Source of the DNA: Kiloniella sp. EL199 | Lineage (GTDB): Bacteria; Pseudomonadota; Alphaproteobacteria; Kiloniellales; Kiloniellaceae | DNA: 64,000 bases | Direction: 5' to 3' | Assembly: GCF_900313065.1 (NCBI RefSeq) | Contig: NZ_OMPU01000005.1 | Coordinates: forward strand, 124,888 to 188,887 | Shown here: positions 1 through 8,888 of the stretch, in pieces | How positions within the stretch are numbered: position 1 is the stretch's first letter | Layout: every line of letters starts with the position of its first letter | Program-made: the position numbers and the translations under genes | Notes under the pieces: generated by a model | What the model was told of the DNA's origin: nothing | Databases searched by the model: none | The model's input: the letters and a program-made list of their open reading frames with translations, nothing else

Positions 1-1147
1 GCTGGGGCGTAAGGACAAGGTCGTTGAGGATCTGACAAAAGGCGTTGAGTTTCTTTTGAAGAAAAACAAGGTCGATTACATCAAAGGTTGGGGATCTATT
101 CCAAAAGTTGGTGAAGTTCTTGTCAAAGGTGATGACGGTGAACAGACACTCAAAACCAAAGATATTTTGATTGCGACAGGTTCTGAATCAACACCTTTAC
201 CGGGCATTGAAACGGATGAAGAGCAGATCGTTACTTCTACTGGTGCGCTTTCCCTGAAAAAAGTGCCTGAGCACATGGTTGTTATCGGTGCTGGTGTTAT
301 TGGTCTGGAACTGGGATCAGTCTGGTCACGCCTTGGGGCGCAGGTCACTGTTGTGGAGTTTCTTGACAAGATCCTTCCCGGTATTGACGAAGAAACAGGC
401 AAGCTTGCCAAGCGTGTTTTGGGTAAGCAGGGCCTGAAATTCAAACTCGGCATGAAGGTTGCCGCAGCAGATAAAGTTGATGGCAAAGTCAAGTTGACAA
501 TGGAATCTGTGAAAAAGGGTAAAGTTGAAGAACTGGAAGTTGATACTGTTCTGGTTTCTATCGGACGCCGCGCCTATACATCCGGTCTTGGATTGGAAGA
601 GCTGGGTGTTGCCATGGAACGTGGTGTGATTCAGGTCGATGGTAATTTCAAAACATCTGTAGACGGTATCTACGCCATTGGTGATTGTGTGCCGGGGCCG
701 ATGCTGGCGCACAAAGCCGAAGAAGACGGTGTTGCCTGTGTGGAAACGCTGGCAGGTCAAAAGGGCCATGTAAATTACGAATTGGTACCTGGTGTTGTTT
801 ATACACACCCGGAAATCGCCACCGTTGGTAAAAGCGAAGAGGTTCTCAAAGAAGCTGGTGTTGCCTATAACGTTGGTAAGTTCCCTTTCAGTGCCAACAG
901 CCGTGCACGCGCCATGGGTGAATCAGACGGGCAGGTGAAAATTCTGTCTGATGCAACAAGCGATAAAGTTCTTGGTGTTCACATTATTGGTCCGGCAGCG
1001 GGCGAATTATTGTCCGAAGCTGTGGCTGTTATGGAATTTGGCGGTTCTGCTGAAGATATCGCCAGAACCTGTCATTCCCACCCAGGCCTGAGTGAAGCAG
1101 TTAAAGAAGCTGCATTGGCAGTAGATAAACGCGCAATTCATATGTAG
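1..1147 (+). CDS. lpdA: dihydrolipoamide dehydrogenase, 5'-truncated by window edge
   Basis: This is the E3 flavoprotein of 2-oxoacid dehydrogenase complexes, which reoxidises lipoamide with NAD+. The frame is open from base 2, so the gene starts before the window. About 380 residues of the usual ~465 are visible; the N-terminal FAD loop and redox-active disulfide are missing. Visible are the ILIATGS motif, the NAD-binding GAGVIGLELG loop, the second FAD motif YAIGDCVPGPMLAHKA, and the C-terminal dimer-interface motif CHSHPGLSE, whose His-Glu pair is the catalytic base. A strong terminator follows at once. It may be the last gene of a suc or pdh operon to the left (inference). Family assignment is secure; which complex it serves is not shown. 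Confidence 0.97.
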   Translation, partial: LGRKDKVVEDLTKGVEFLLKKNKVDYIKGWGSIPKVGEVLVKGDDGEQTLKTKDILIATGSESTPLPGIETDEEQIVTSTGALSLKKVPEHMVVIGAGVIGLELGSVWSRLGAQVTVVEFLDKILPGIDEETGKLAKRVLGKQGLKFKLGMKVAAADKVDGKVKLTMESVKKGKVEELEVDTVLVSIGRRAYTSGLGLEELGVAMERGVIQVDGNFKTSVDGIYAIGDCVPGPMLAHKAEEDGVACVETLAGQKGHVNYELVPGVVYTHPEIATVGKSEEVLKEAGVAYNVGKFPFSANSRARAMGESDGQVKILSDATSDKVLGVHIIGPAAGELLSEAVAVMEFGGSAEDIARTCHSHPGLSEAVKEAALAVDKRAIHM

Positions 1148-1186
1148 GCGGCTATCTAACTTAAGAGTTTTCCGCTTTATGCGGTT

Positions 1187-1216
1187 AAAGGGCAGCTTTG
1201 AGCTGCCCTTTTTGAT
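1187..1216 (+). terminator. Rho-independent terminator after lpdA
   Basis: An 11-bp perfect stem AAAGGGCAGCT / AGCTGCCCTTT with a 3-nt loop runs into a T-rich stretch 40 bases after the lpdA stop codon. Confidence 0.9.
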
Positions 1217-1317
1217 TTTAGGTTGTTCCATGGTTTTCTGAGGTGAGCTGAATTAAGTCTGGACAATTTGTGGACATCGCTGCTTATCATCAGTCGGTAT
1301 ATTTATGAGGCGGGAAG

Positions 1318-2562
1318 ATGCTTGACGGAAGCACACCTAAAAAAGCGACAGTATTGATTGCAGTGATGTGTCTTTCCCAAGTATTGGGAATGCTTGATAA
1401 TGCAACCTTCTCGGCCCTGATCACTTTTTTCCAGCAGAAATGGCAACTCAATAACACTGAAATTGGTTGGATAAGCGGTATATATTATGGAGGTTATGCT
1501 GCTGCAGTGCCTTTACTTGTTGCCTTTACCGACCGTGAAGATGCACGAAGGATCTACTTGTATTCTATGGCATTGGGAGGTCTGGCCGCTCTTGGTTTTG
1601 CATTCCTTGCTGGTGGCTTTTGGGGGGCAATGTTCTTTCGGCTTTTTGCCGGGATTAGCTTAGCCGGTACCTACATGGTTGGTCTTAAATTACTGACTGA
1701 CCTTATTCATGGGAAAAAAGAGCAGAGCAGAGCAGTTGCGTACTATACCGCGCACTTTGCAATCGGAACTGGTGTCTCGGTTTTTGTTGCGGGCGAGGTC
1801 TGGCAACTTTTGGGGTGGCAGTGGTCTTTCATTGTTGCGGGCATCGGCAGCTTTTTTGCGTGGTTGGTTGTCCTACTTTTTGTTGCCAGAGGCATAAAGC
1901 CTGAACAGCATATTCCCTTTCGTGACGTTGTTAATTTCAAACCCGTTATCGCGAACCGACCAGCCCTTGGTTATATTCTCGCCTATGCGGCACATCTGTG
2001 GGAGCTTTTTTCTCTTCGGGCCTGGCTCGTGGCTTTTCTTGTGTTTTCTCTCTCTTTACAGCCAACAGGTAGCTTTGATTGGAGTCCGACGCAAATTGCT
2101 TCCTGGGTCTTCCTGCTTGGCTTGCCAGCCAGTGTCATTGGAAATGAGTTCTCGGTTCGTTTCGGGCGTCGAAAGTTATTAACAGTGGTGATGGGTGCAT
2201 CAGCTTTTATAGGGTTTGTTATCGGGTTCTCGGCAAGCTTGCCCTTTGTTGTGGTTATCGTTGCCTTTACGATCTACGGCATATCAGCGACAGCAGATTC
2301 GTCATCCCTGACATCTGGCGTTGTTGCCAATTCTGATCCCAAGAGGAAGGGCGCGACAATGGCTTTGCAGTCCCTTGCGGGGTTCGCGGCGGGATCTCTG
2401 TCCCCGATAGTTTTCGGAACTGTCTTGGATTTATTCGGCGGATCAGAGGATACTTTGGCGTGGGCGGCAGCTTTCTCTACAATGGGCATAGGGGTGCTTC
2501 TTGGACCCTTAATTATCCATAAGTTTGGTCGTCCAAAGCCACTTTCTAAAGGACGCTTTTAG
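1318..2562 (+). CDS. MFS transporter, substrate unknown
   Basis: This 414-residue protein is hydrophobic throughout, with about twelve membrane segments, the size and layout of a single-domain major facilitator. The loop after segment 2 reads FTDREDARR and the matching loop in the second half reads VRFGRRKLL; these correspond to the family signature G-x-x-x-D-R-x-G-R-R. It sits alone between the lpdA terminator and a convergent small gene. The stop codons of the two genes overlap tail to tail by 4 bases. Nothing in the sequence identifies the substrate. It could be an organic-anion or drug exporter; CynX/NimT-like anion uptake is also possible. The inner-membrane location is clear. Confidence 0.88.
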   Translation: MLDGSTPKKATVLIAVMCLSQVLGMLDNATFSALITFFQQKWQLNNTEIGWISGIYYGGYAAAVPLLVAFTDREDARRIYLYSMALGGLAALGFAFLAGGFWGAMFFRLFAGISLAGTYMVGLKLLTDLIHGKKEQSRAVAYYTAHFAIGTGVSVFVAGEVWQLLGWQWSFIVAGIGSFFAWLVVLLFVARGIKPEQHIPFRDVVNFKPVIANRPALGYILAYAAHLWELFSLRAWLVAFLVFSLSLQPTGSFDWSPTQIASWVFLLGLPASVIGNEFSVRFGRRKLLTVVMGASAFIGFVIGFSASLPFVVVIVAFTIYGISATADSSSLTSGVVANSDPKRKGATMALQSLAGFAAGSLSPIVFGTVLDLFGGSEDTLAWAAAFSTMGIGVLLGPLIIHKFGRPKPLSKGRF

Positions 2563-2876
2563 GGGTGTTTAATATCATCAAGCCACTTGTTACTATTAAA
2601 GCTTTCAGGAATATCTTGTTCTCCAGGGTCGTCAAAACCTAATGCTTCCAAGGTATCAAACCAAAGATCACGCTTAGAGTCCGGTAATTTTGTTCCGCAC
2701 CAAGGGCAGAAGTCGATACTGATTGAGGAGGCTCCTCCGTCGTGAATGATAAGTCCATATTCCTCAAAGCGATCGCTATAACTGATGAGAACATCTGGGC
2801 ACTCAAATGGATCGTTATGATCTTTACAGGTGAGTGATAGATATTGCGTCATGGCATCGCAGCAGTGCTTCTTCAT
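2559..2876 (-). CDS. small Cys-rich protein, DUF6980-like
   Basis: A soluble protein of 105 residues with Cys at positions 5, 6, 17 and 26 and a CPWCG knuckle at 57-61, which suggests one bound zinc. The sequence YGLIIHDGGASSISIDFCPWCGTKLP, quoted here as an overlapping hallmark region, is followed by a short acidic tail. It resembles a widespread family of ~100-residue proteins that I recall as DUF6980; that name is from memory. No biochemical role is known to me. It overlaps the end of the MFS gene by 4 bp on the opposite strand and lies just downstream of xerC's 3' end on the same strand, separated by about 40 bases, so it could be read from the xerC transcript. Confidence 0.75.
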   Translation of the reverse strand: MKKHCCDAMTQYLSLTCKDHNDPFECPDVLISYSDRFEEYGLIIHDGGASSISIDFCPWCGTKLPDSKRDLWFDTLEALGFDDPGEQDIPESFNSNKWLDDIKHP

Positions 2877-2917
2877 TTGGTTATCTTCTCTGTTTTATTG
2901 CTTATTTTTGTTTTGGT

Positions 2918-3892
2918 TCATTTCTTTGCGCTGGGATGGGCTTTGTCGTACACCTTTAGCAATTCGTCGGCATCTACATCAGTATAACGCTGGGTTGTAG
3001 AGAGAGAATTGTGGCCTAATAATTCCTGAATTGCTCTGAGGTCCCCGCCATTGGAAAGGAGGTGGGTGGCAAAGCTATGACGAAGGGCATGGGGTGTTGC
3101 TGATTCTGGTAGGCCAAGGAGACCTCGCAGCTTTTGTGTTTGGAGTTGAATAATTCTTGGCGAAAGTCGTTTCCCTTTCACACCAAAGAAAAGAGGAGCG
3201 TTTTGGTCTTTCGCAAAAGGGCAGGAGGCTTGGTAGCTTTCTATGGCATCAATAATTATTGGTAACACCGGAACCAGGCGTTCTTTGTTTCTTTTTCCCT
3301 TAACACGCAGAAAGTCCTGGCCTTTGCGCGGAGCATCTTCCTGATTCAAATCCAGAGCTTCAGAGATGCGCAAACCGCAACCATAAAGAAGAAGAAGGAC
3401 TGCTTGATCGCGGAGGCCAACCCAAGTGTCATCCTGTAGCTCAGAGCTTTGATCCATAACCTGTTGGGCTTCTTCTTTTGTGAGAGCTTTTGGGACGGTG
3501 TGAGGCTTTTTAGGTGTACGAAGGATATCAAGCGCATGATTGTTGATCAGCTGTTGCCTGTTCATCCATTTAAACAGGCCGCGGACAGCAGACAGTGCCC
3601 GAGCTGTGGAGATTTTGCTTAAGTTTTGCCCGCTCCGGGCGGCAAGCCAAGACCTGAAGTCATGAATTTCAAGTTGGTTAATTGATTTTAAGGTTAGGGT
3701 GTGACCGCCGTGCCCAGCAAGGAAATTTAGGAAAGACCGGATATCTTGTGCATAGGCTTCTATGGTTTTGTCTGAAGATCTTTTTTCATTGCGATGCCAA
3801 CTGAGCCAGCCTTGAAAAGCATCTTGGATATCATCGTTCCAGGGAAGAACGGTAAGATCAATTTTCTGTGTCTTTGTTGGTGTTTTTTTTAT
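2918..3892 (-). CDS. xerC: tyrosine recombinase XerC (start codon non-canonical)
   Basis: XerC resolves chromosome dimers at dif with XerD. From the proposed start the protein is 324 residues. An N-terminal SAM-like core-binding domain (about 20-110) is followed by the catalytic domain. All catalytic residues are seen: R175 (GLRISEA), K200 (GKRNKER), H268 and R271 (HALRHSF), H294 (LLGH) and nucleophile Y303 (QRYTD). The first in-frame ATG, at 3565, lies inside the core-binding domain and would remove about a third of the protein. Between it and the in-frame stop at 3929-3931 there is no ATG, GTG or TTG. The best placed start is ATA at 3892-3890, preceded by AAGGGAAG at a 4-5 base distance. 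The DUF484 gene ends 23 bases upstream, so translation may be coupled. Confidence 0.9.
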   Translation of the reverse strand: MKKTPTKTQKIDLTVLPWNDDIQDAFQGWLSWHRNEKRSSDKTIEAYAQDIRSFLNFLAGHGGHTLTLKSINQLEIHDFRSWLAARSGQNLSKISTARALSAVRGLFKWMNRQQLINNHALDILRTPKKPHTVPKALTKEEAQQVMDQSSELQDDTWVGLRDQAVLLLLYGCGLRISEALDLNQEDAPRKGQDFLRVKGKRNKERLVPVLPIIIDAIESYQASCPFAKDQNAPLFFGVKGKRLSPRIIQLQTQKLRGLLGLPESATPHALRHSFATHLLSNGGDLRAIQELLGHNSLSTTQRYTDVDADELLKVYDKAHPSAKK

Positions 3893-3914
3893 GGTTCTTC
3901 CCTTTGTGGATGTT

Positions 3915-4640
3915 TTACTCGGGTAATTTCAACCAGGTTCTGATCGTGTTTTCAACAACAGAGCCAATGAAGCGAATTAATTCCGTGCCTTGACCAGGTT
4001 CAAATTGATCATCTCTTTGAGACCCGAATGCCAACATGGCAGGAGGAGTTGTTGATGAGATATGGAGCCTGATCAAAGCATCGGATTGGATAAGTGGTGC
4101 CATAGTTCCGTAGAGGCAGACGTCGCCCTGTATGTGACTACGAAGGACAGCGGGTTGTCCACTGCCAATCAATCCATCAACCATATCTGGGAGGAGGCAG
4201 GAAATGCCTTCTACCGGGGCCGCGACATCTGCATCCCCGGGCTGTTCAACGCCAATGGCAATGGCATCCATCCCCATGATGATGGGAAGTTCCGTGCTTA
4301 TAATGTCGATAAGGTGTTCGAAGTTCTTTGCAGAAATCAGGGCTGTTACAGCCCGATGGGTTCTGTCTTGAGTTAGCTTGTTGTGATGGCTTCTTGATAT
4401 GACGACGTCGCGCTCTCTTGTTACCTGAGAAAGTTGATTGCGCAACTTTTCGATCATGTGCTGTTGAAGATCGGCAAGACCGCGCCCTTCTGTTTTTCCG
4501 GGTATCTCAAGGCCGTCAATCACCTGGGGATGTTGCACCAGAAAATCCGCGTGCTGACGAAGATATTTTTCGACATGACGCGCAGTGATGAGAGGTTCTT
4601 TGATTTGATCTGTCTCTACATCCTGAGAAGGGCTGCTCAT
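3915..4640 (-). CDS. DUF484 family protein (GAF-like)
   Basis: This 241-residue protein has the DUF484 layout. An N-terminal helix (VEKYLRQHADFLVQHPQVI, residues about 23-41) is followed by a predicted coiled coil and a GAF-like domain of about 130 residues that ends in RFIGSVVENTIRTWL. Genes of this family sit directly before xerC in many proteobacteria, as here, with only 23 bases between this stop and the proposed xerC start. A role linked to XerC has been suggested by that conservation but no activity is established. The ATG at 4640 has an AGGA ribosome site 8 bases upstream. It lies 21 bases after the fsa stop and is probably co-transcribed with it. Confidence 0.88.
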   Translation of the reverse strand: MSSPSQDVETDQIKEPLITARHVEKYLRQHADFLVQHPQVIDGLEIPGKTEGRGLADLQQHMIEKLRNQLSQVTRERDVVISRSHHNKLTQDRTHRAVTALISAKNFEHLIDIISTELPIIMGMDAIAIGVEQPGDADVAAPVEGISCLLPDMVDGLIGSGQPAVLRSHIQGDVCLYGTMAPLIQSDALIRLHISSTTPPAMLAFGSQRDDQFEPGQGTELIRFIGSVVENTIRTWLKLPE

Positions 4641-4661
4641 AATCTTGTCCTACACCAACTG

Positions 4662-5318
4662 CTAGAGAATTGATTGACCGGTTTTTTTCCAGTCAGCCAT
4701 AAAGGCTTCCAGACCTTTGTCGGTTAATGGATGCTTGAACATTGCACGCAACACAGCCGGTGGAATCGTCGCTGTATCTGCACCCATCTTTGCGGCTTCA
4801 ACCACATGGAGGGGGCTACGTGTAGAGGCAACGAGAACCTTTGTGCTGATATCCGGGTAGGCGCTGTAGATTTCAACGATGTCAGAAATCAGAGTCAAGC
4901 CATCTTGGGCCAAATCATCAAGGCGACCAATAAAAGGTGAAATATACGTCGCACCAGCTTTTGCTGCTAACAGAGCCTGCGCTGAGGAGAAGCAAAGTGT
5001 TACATTGGTATCAATGCCTTCATCTGAGAAAGTTTTACAGGCTTTCAGACCGTTGGGAGTAAGAGGAAGCTTGATAACAATGTTATCAGCGATGGCGGCA
5101 AGCTTGCGACCTTCGGAGATCATTCCATCATATTCGAGAGATGTGACTTCGGCGCTTACGGGACCCGGTACAACGTCGGCAATTTCTTTGATGACCTCAA
5201 TAAACTGACGGCCGCTTTTGGCGATCAGGGACGGGTTTGTTGTTACACCGTCAACAAGGCCGGTTGCAGCAAGTTCGCGAATTTCGTCGATATCCGCAGT
5301 GTCGATAAAGAATTCCAT
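4662..5318 (-). CDS. fsa: fructose-6-phosphate aldolase / transaldolase (TalC-FSA type)
   Basis: A class I aldolase of 218 residues, the size of the small TalC/FSA group, not the ~320-residue classical transaldolases. It begins [13 protein letters not shown]. It has the TTNPS motif at 26-30 and the Schiff-base lysine K83 in [20 protein letters not shown] and [19 protein letters not shown] lie near the end. These proteins transfer or cleave dihydroxyacetone units in the pentose phosphate pathway; sequence alone does not separate transaldolase from fructose-6-phosphate aldolase. ATG 5318 is preferred to the in-frame TTG at 5321 because AGGA sits 8 bases upstream. It is the first gene of the minus-strand fsa-DUF484-xerC run and is divergent from priA. 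Confidence 0.93.
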   Translation of the reverse strand: MEFFIDTADIDEIRELAATGLVDGVTTNPSLIAKSGRQFIEVIKEIADVVPGPVSAEVTSLEYDGMISEGRKLAAIADNIVIKLPLTPNGLKACKTFSDEGIDTNVTLCFSSAQALLAAKAGATYISPFIGRLDDLAQDGLTLISDIVEIYSAYPDISTKVLVASTRSPLHVVEAAKMGADTATIPPAVLRAMFKHPLTDKGLEAFMADWKKTGQSIL

Positions 5319-5641
5319 CAATCAATCCTGTAATAGTATGTCGCGTTCTGATGTTTGCCCAAGAATGTATTCTCAAAGAATATATCTCCCAAGAATATAT
5401 CCCAAGGTAACAGAACATGTTGTTTGCCCGTAAGATAGCGAGTTACTGCCCTAGGTCCAGAGTTCCTGTATATATAGATCATGAATTTGCGAAGGGAAAG
5501 TGAACGATAGAGTCTTTATATTGATGACTTGGGCACATCGTTTGTATTTTAGAAGGGGTTGATGGCTTTTCTTTCTTGTCATTGAAGCGTCTATCGGCAA
5601 AGGCTAGGGCGCAATTAATTTAAAGTAGGGGATAGCGATTC
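5319..5641. other. fsa-priA divergent intergenic region
   Basis: About 320 bases with no convincing gene. It must hold promoters for fsa (leftward) and priA (rightward); no clear -35/-10 pair stands out. Its one notable element is the run of three 15-base direct repeats close to fsa (separate entry). Confidence 0.6.
5361..5405 (+). repeat. three tandem 15-bp direct repeats
   Basis: The 10-mers AAGAATGTAT, AAGAATATAT and AAGAATATAT begin at 5361, 5376 and 5391, exactly 15 bases apart, with less conserved 5-base spacers. They lie 40-90 bases upstream of the fsa start. The spacing is one and a half helical turns, so they could be protein-binding iterons or a simple slippage repeat. Confidence 0.7.
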
Positions 5642-7906
5642 GTGCTGGACGGTGGTGAGGGACAAGCTTTGTTTGAAGAGATGAATAAGCAACCTCTTCG
5701 CTGTCGGGTACAGGTTATTCTGCCCATCGAAAAGCCTTATGATTACCTATTACCCTATGGTCCCGATGGAGTTCAGATAGATCTGGAGCCAGGGCAAGTT
5801 GTAATGGTCCCTGTCGGACGTCGGACCTTGCCGGGTGTTGTCTGGGATGGGTCTGCGGATGAGGATGTTCCTCTTAAAAAGCTGAAAGAGATCGTTGGTG
5901 TTTCCGAGGTGCCTCTGCTGCGAGAAGAACTGCGGAAATTTGTTGAATGGGTGGCTAACTATACTCTTTCTCCGCAAGGTTCGGTACTCAAGATGGCTTT
6001 GTCCGTCCCCCAGGCACTGGAAAGTCTGGTAGGGCAAAAGCTCTATCGTCTAGCGGGTGAGGCCTTAAATGGGGAAAATGATACGGACAAACCTCGACTG
6101 ACAAGTGCTCGACAAAAAGTGATCGATGTCATTACAGACAGCGGTGGTTGGGCACTAGCTGATCTGGCGAGAGAGGCAGGTGTTTCCAGCTCTGTGGTTA
6201 AGGGACTGGAAAAGCTTGGAATGATTGAGAGTTATTTCGAGTCCCCAGATTTTTTCTTCCCGCGCCCGGCGGAGGAGACAGTAGGGCCTGAGTTATCGCC
6301 TGACCAAAAAGCGGCTGCGGATGATCTTGTTTCTAGGGTTCAGGGGCGAACTTTCTCAACAGTTGTTCTGGATGGTGTTACCGGTTCTGGTAAAACCGAA
6401 GTCTATTTTGAGGCTGTTGAAGCCGCGATGAAGGAAGGCCGACAGGCATTGGTGCTGTTGCCTGAAATTGCGCTTTCAAGCCAGTGGCTCGATAGATTCA
6501 AAAAACGATTCGGTGTTGCGCCCGCAGAATGGCATTCGGATTTAACGCCTACTTTGCGACGGAAAACCTGGCGGGCGGTTGCGGCAGGTAAGGCGCCTGT
6601 TGTTGTCGGTGCGCGTTCTGCTCTGATGCTGCCCTATAGTGACCTTGGTCTCATTATTGTAGATGAGGAACACGAAGGTTCTTTTAAGCAGGAAGACGGC
6701 GTTTATTACCACGCAAGGGATATGGCTGTGGTCAGGGCAAAGGGATGCCGTTGTCCAATTGTTCTGGCATCTGCGACCCCGGCGCTGGAGACGATGATCA
6801 ATGTACAGAACGGGCGATACGAGCGTTTGATTCTTCCCGGACGACATGGTGAAGCAGGGATGCCAGATGTCGAGTTAATCGACCTTCGGTTTGATAAGCC
6901 GGAACGATTGCAATCTGGTCCCGGTTGGTTGTCGCAGGCACTTCGTGGTGCCATTCGTCAAACGCTTGAGGTTGGCGAACAGGCGATGCTCTTTCTGAAT
7001 CGCAGGGGTTATGCGCCGCTTACACTTTGTCGAACCTGTGGTCATCGATTGCAGTGTCCACATTGTACGGCGTGGCTGGTTGAGCATAGGCGGTTCCGAC
7101 GATTGCAATGTCACCATTGTGGATTTTCAGCTGCACTACCTGAAAATTGTCCTTCTTGTGAGGCAGAGGATTCTCTTGTTCCCTGTGGTCCGGGGGTTGA
7201 GAGAATTGTGGAGGAAGCAAAGCTGCTTTTCCCTGAAGCCAATGTCGCCCTTATGGCCAGTGATACGATGACATCTCCGGCCGCCACTAAAGAAGTGGTC
7301 GACAGGATACAGAATCGAGAGGTTAATCTTCTGGTTGGTACGCAAGTCGTCGCAAAGGGGTATCATTTCCCTTATCTAACGCTTGTTGGTGTCGTTGATG
7401 CTGATCTTGGGTTGTTTGGTGGTGATCTGAGGGCTGCGGAGCGAACTTTCCAGCTGTTGCATCAGGTGGCTGGGCGTGCCGGGCGTGCAGAACACAAAGG
7501 GCGAGTGTTGTTGCAAACATCTGATCCCAAGCATCCTGTGATGCAGACTCTCAAAGAAGGGGACCGTGACAAGTTTCTGGAAATTGAAGCGGAAACAAGA
7601 GCTCGCGGTCATTTGCCTCCCTTTGGACGTTTGGCAGCAGTTATCGTGTCTGGCCCGGATGAAAGTGGGCTGGATAATTTCTGTGCCAGCCTTGCCAAGT
7701 CGATTCCTCAGATTGACGGTGCGCAAATTCTTGGACCTGCACCTGCACCACTCGCCTTGTTGCGTGGGAAGTTCAGGCGGCGTTTTCTGATTATGAGTAA
7801 ACGGTCTGTTGCGCCGCAAGGAATAGCGCGAAGTTGGCTTTCCCGGTTTAAAACTCCATCGCGAATCAAGGTTGTCGTTGATGTTGATCCATACTCTTTT
7901 CTTTAA
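5642..7906 (+). CDS. priA: primosomal protein N', replication restart helicase
   Basis: PriA recognises stalled forks and reloads the replisome. The order is an N-terminal 3'-end-binding domain, a winged helix at about 150-200, a DEAH-type helicase core with Walker A GVTGSGKT (about 246-253) and DEEH box, a zinc module with eight Cys (CRTCGHRLQCPHC ... CHHC ... CPSC), motif VVAKGYHFP, and a C-terminal domain. Total length of 754 residues matches the family. GTG 5642 is used here, with AGGGGAT about 10 bases upstream. ATG 5681 (MNKQPLRCRVQVILP) is an equally good start because family members usually begin close to that point. It is upstream of atpH with a 420-base gap, a neighbourhood common in alphaproteobacteria. 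Confidence 0.96.
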   Translation: MLDGGEGQALFEEMNKQPLRCRVQVILPIEKPYDYLLPYGPDGVQIDLEPGQVVMVPVGRRTLPGVVWDGSADEDVPLKKLKEIVGVSEVPLLREELRKFVEWVANYTLSPQGSVLKMALSVPQALESLVGQKLYRLAGEALNGENDTDKPRLTSARQKVIDVITDSGGWALADLAREAGVSSSVVKGLEKLGMIESYFESPDFFFPRPAEETVGPELSPDQKAAADDLVSRVQGRTFSTVVLDGVTGSGKTEVYFEAVEAAMKEGRQALVLLPEIALSSQWLDRFKKRFGVAPAEWHSDLTPTLRRKTWRAVAAGKAPVVVGARSALMLPYSDLGLIIVDEEHEGSFKQEDGVYYHARDMAVVRAKGCRCPIVLASATPALETMINVQNGRYERLILPGRHGEAGMPDVELIDLRFDKPERLQSGPGWLSQALRGAIRQTLEVGEQAMLFLNRRGYAPLTLCRTCGHRLQCPHCTAWLVEHRRFRRLQCHHCGFSAALPENCPSCEAEDSLVPCGPGVERIVEEAKLLFPEANVALMASDTMTSPAATKEVVDRIQNREVNLLVGTQVVAKGYHFPYLTLVGVVDADLGLFGGDLRAAERTFQLLHQVAGRAGRAEHKGRVLLQTSDPKHPVMQTLKEGDRDKFLEIEAETRARGHLPPFGRLAAVIVSGPDESGLDNFCASLAKSIPQIDGAQILGPAPAPLALLRGKFRRRFLIMSKRSVAPQGIARSWLSRFKTPSRIKVVVDVDPYSFL

Positions 7907-8327
7907 CTTCCGACATGGAGATCGGCATTCTTCCCACCTTATATATTAATATAATATGTTGTTTACGGAGATGGTGCGCTCTGGATGTCGTAATTGGCCT
8001 CGTGAAGTAGCGGAGATCTGGCAGTAAAAGTTTTTTTTGGAAATTTGAGATAAAAAAAGAGGGTGTCCTGCAGGCATATTTTCAAGGATAAACAGGGGCT
8101 TCACTAGGGTTGCAGGGGACTCATTTTGCCGCAGTTGCGAAAAAGTCTGTCATAAAAGGAAGAATCTTTCACCTGACTCGCTTGAAACCCTGTTATGTCT
8201 GTGATACCAAACCCGCGCCTGATGATTAGTACACCTTGTACTTTTCTTATCGATTGAATTTCGGCTTCACTGAAATGCGACCTGTTCAGGCAGGGTCAAT
8301 TTCTGGCTTATCTTGGGGGCAACCAGC
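7907..8327 (+). other. priA-atpH intergenic region (atp operon leader)
   Basis: About 420 bases without a gene. The atp promoter should lie here. The best I can offer is TTGAAA at 8182-8187 with a poor -10 near 8203, which is weak. A small hairpin AGTACA-CCT-TGTACT (8228-8242) is followed by TTTTC. It could be a leader structure, but a 6-bp stem is not persuasive as a terminator. There is no clear terminator for priA. Confidence 0.5.
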
Positions 8328-8888
8328 TTGGCAGGCGAAAACTCTAGCTTGAATGGCTTGGCAGGGCGCTACGCATTAGCGCTACTGGAAATTGCCGAGG
8401 AAAAATCTGCACTTGATGCAGTGGCTGAAGATTTGACAGGTCTGAAACAAATTGTTTCTGACAGTTCCGAACTTCAGGATTTGCTCAGCTCTCCGCTTTA
8501 CACTCGCGATCAGCAGGTAAAAGCGATTTCCGCGATTCTAGACAAAGCAAGCGTCAATGACGTGACGCGCAACTTTGTACTTGTTGTTGCAGAAAATCGT
8601 CGTCTTGCTGTTCTGGCTGACATGGCTGATGCCTACTTGGCAGAATTGGCACGTCGCCGCGGTGAAGTACGGGCAAAAGTAACAGCAGCACATGAATTGA
8701 CAAAGACACAGCAGAAAGCGATCGCAGATGCGTTAAAAGCTTCTACTGGTGGATCTGTCGAAGTTGACGTAACTGTCGATGAATCTCTAATCGGGGGCAT
8801 GATCGTGCAGGTTGGTAGCCGCATGGTTGATAGCTCCTTGCGTACAAAACTTCAGAGACTTGAACTGGTGATGAAAGGGGTTGGGTAA
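8328..8888 (+). CDS. atpH: F1 ATP synthase subunit delta
   Basis: The delta subunit joins the F1 head to the peripheral stalk. The protein opens [20 protein letters not shown], the usual LAGRYA signature for alphaproteobacterial delta. It ends [22 protein letters not shown], matching the conserved membrane-proximal tail. No ATG is available near the N-terminus. TTG 8328 is chosen because GGGGG (8315-8319) lies 8 bases upstream and the protein then starts like its relatives; TTG 8313 would add five residues and lacks a ribosome site. The length is 186 residues, normal for the family. The stop overlaps the atpA start by one base (TAATG), so translation is likely coupled. It is the first gene of atpHAGDC; F0 genes are absent, as usual in alphaproteobacteria. 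Confidence 0.95.
   Translation: MAGENSSLNGLAGRYALALLEIAEEKSALDAVAEDLTGLKQIVSDSSELQDLLSSPLYTRDQQVKAISAILDKASVNDVTRNFVLVVAENRRLAVLADMADAYLAELARRRGEVRAKVTAAHELTKTQQKAIADALKASTGGSVEVDVTVDESLIGGMIVQVGSRMVDSSLRTKLQRLELVMKGVG

Noticed and set aside
2918..3565. xerC as a 215-residue protein starting at ATG 3565
   Set aside because: The frame upstream codes for a complete XerC core-binding domain, so the ATG is internal.
4062..4376. 104-residue plus-strand ORF
   Set aside because: Antisense shadow of the DUF484 gene.
8228..8242. AGTACA-CCT-TGTACT hairpin followed by TTTTC as a terminator or attenuator
   Set aside because: A 6-bp AT-containing stem is too weak, and it lies well beyond priA; listed only as part of the intergenic entry.
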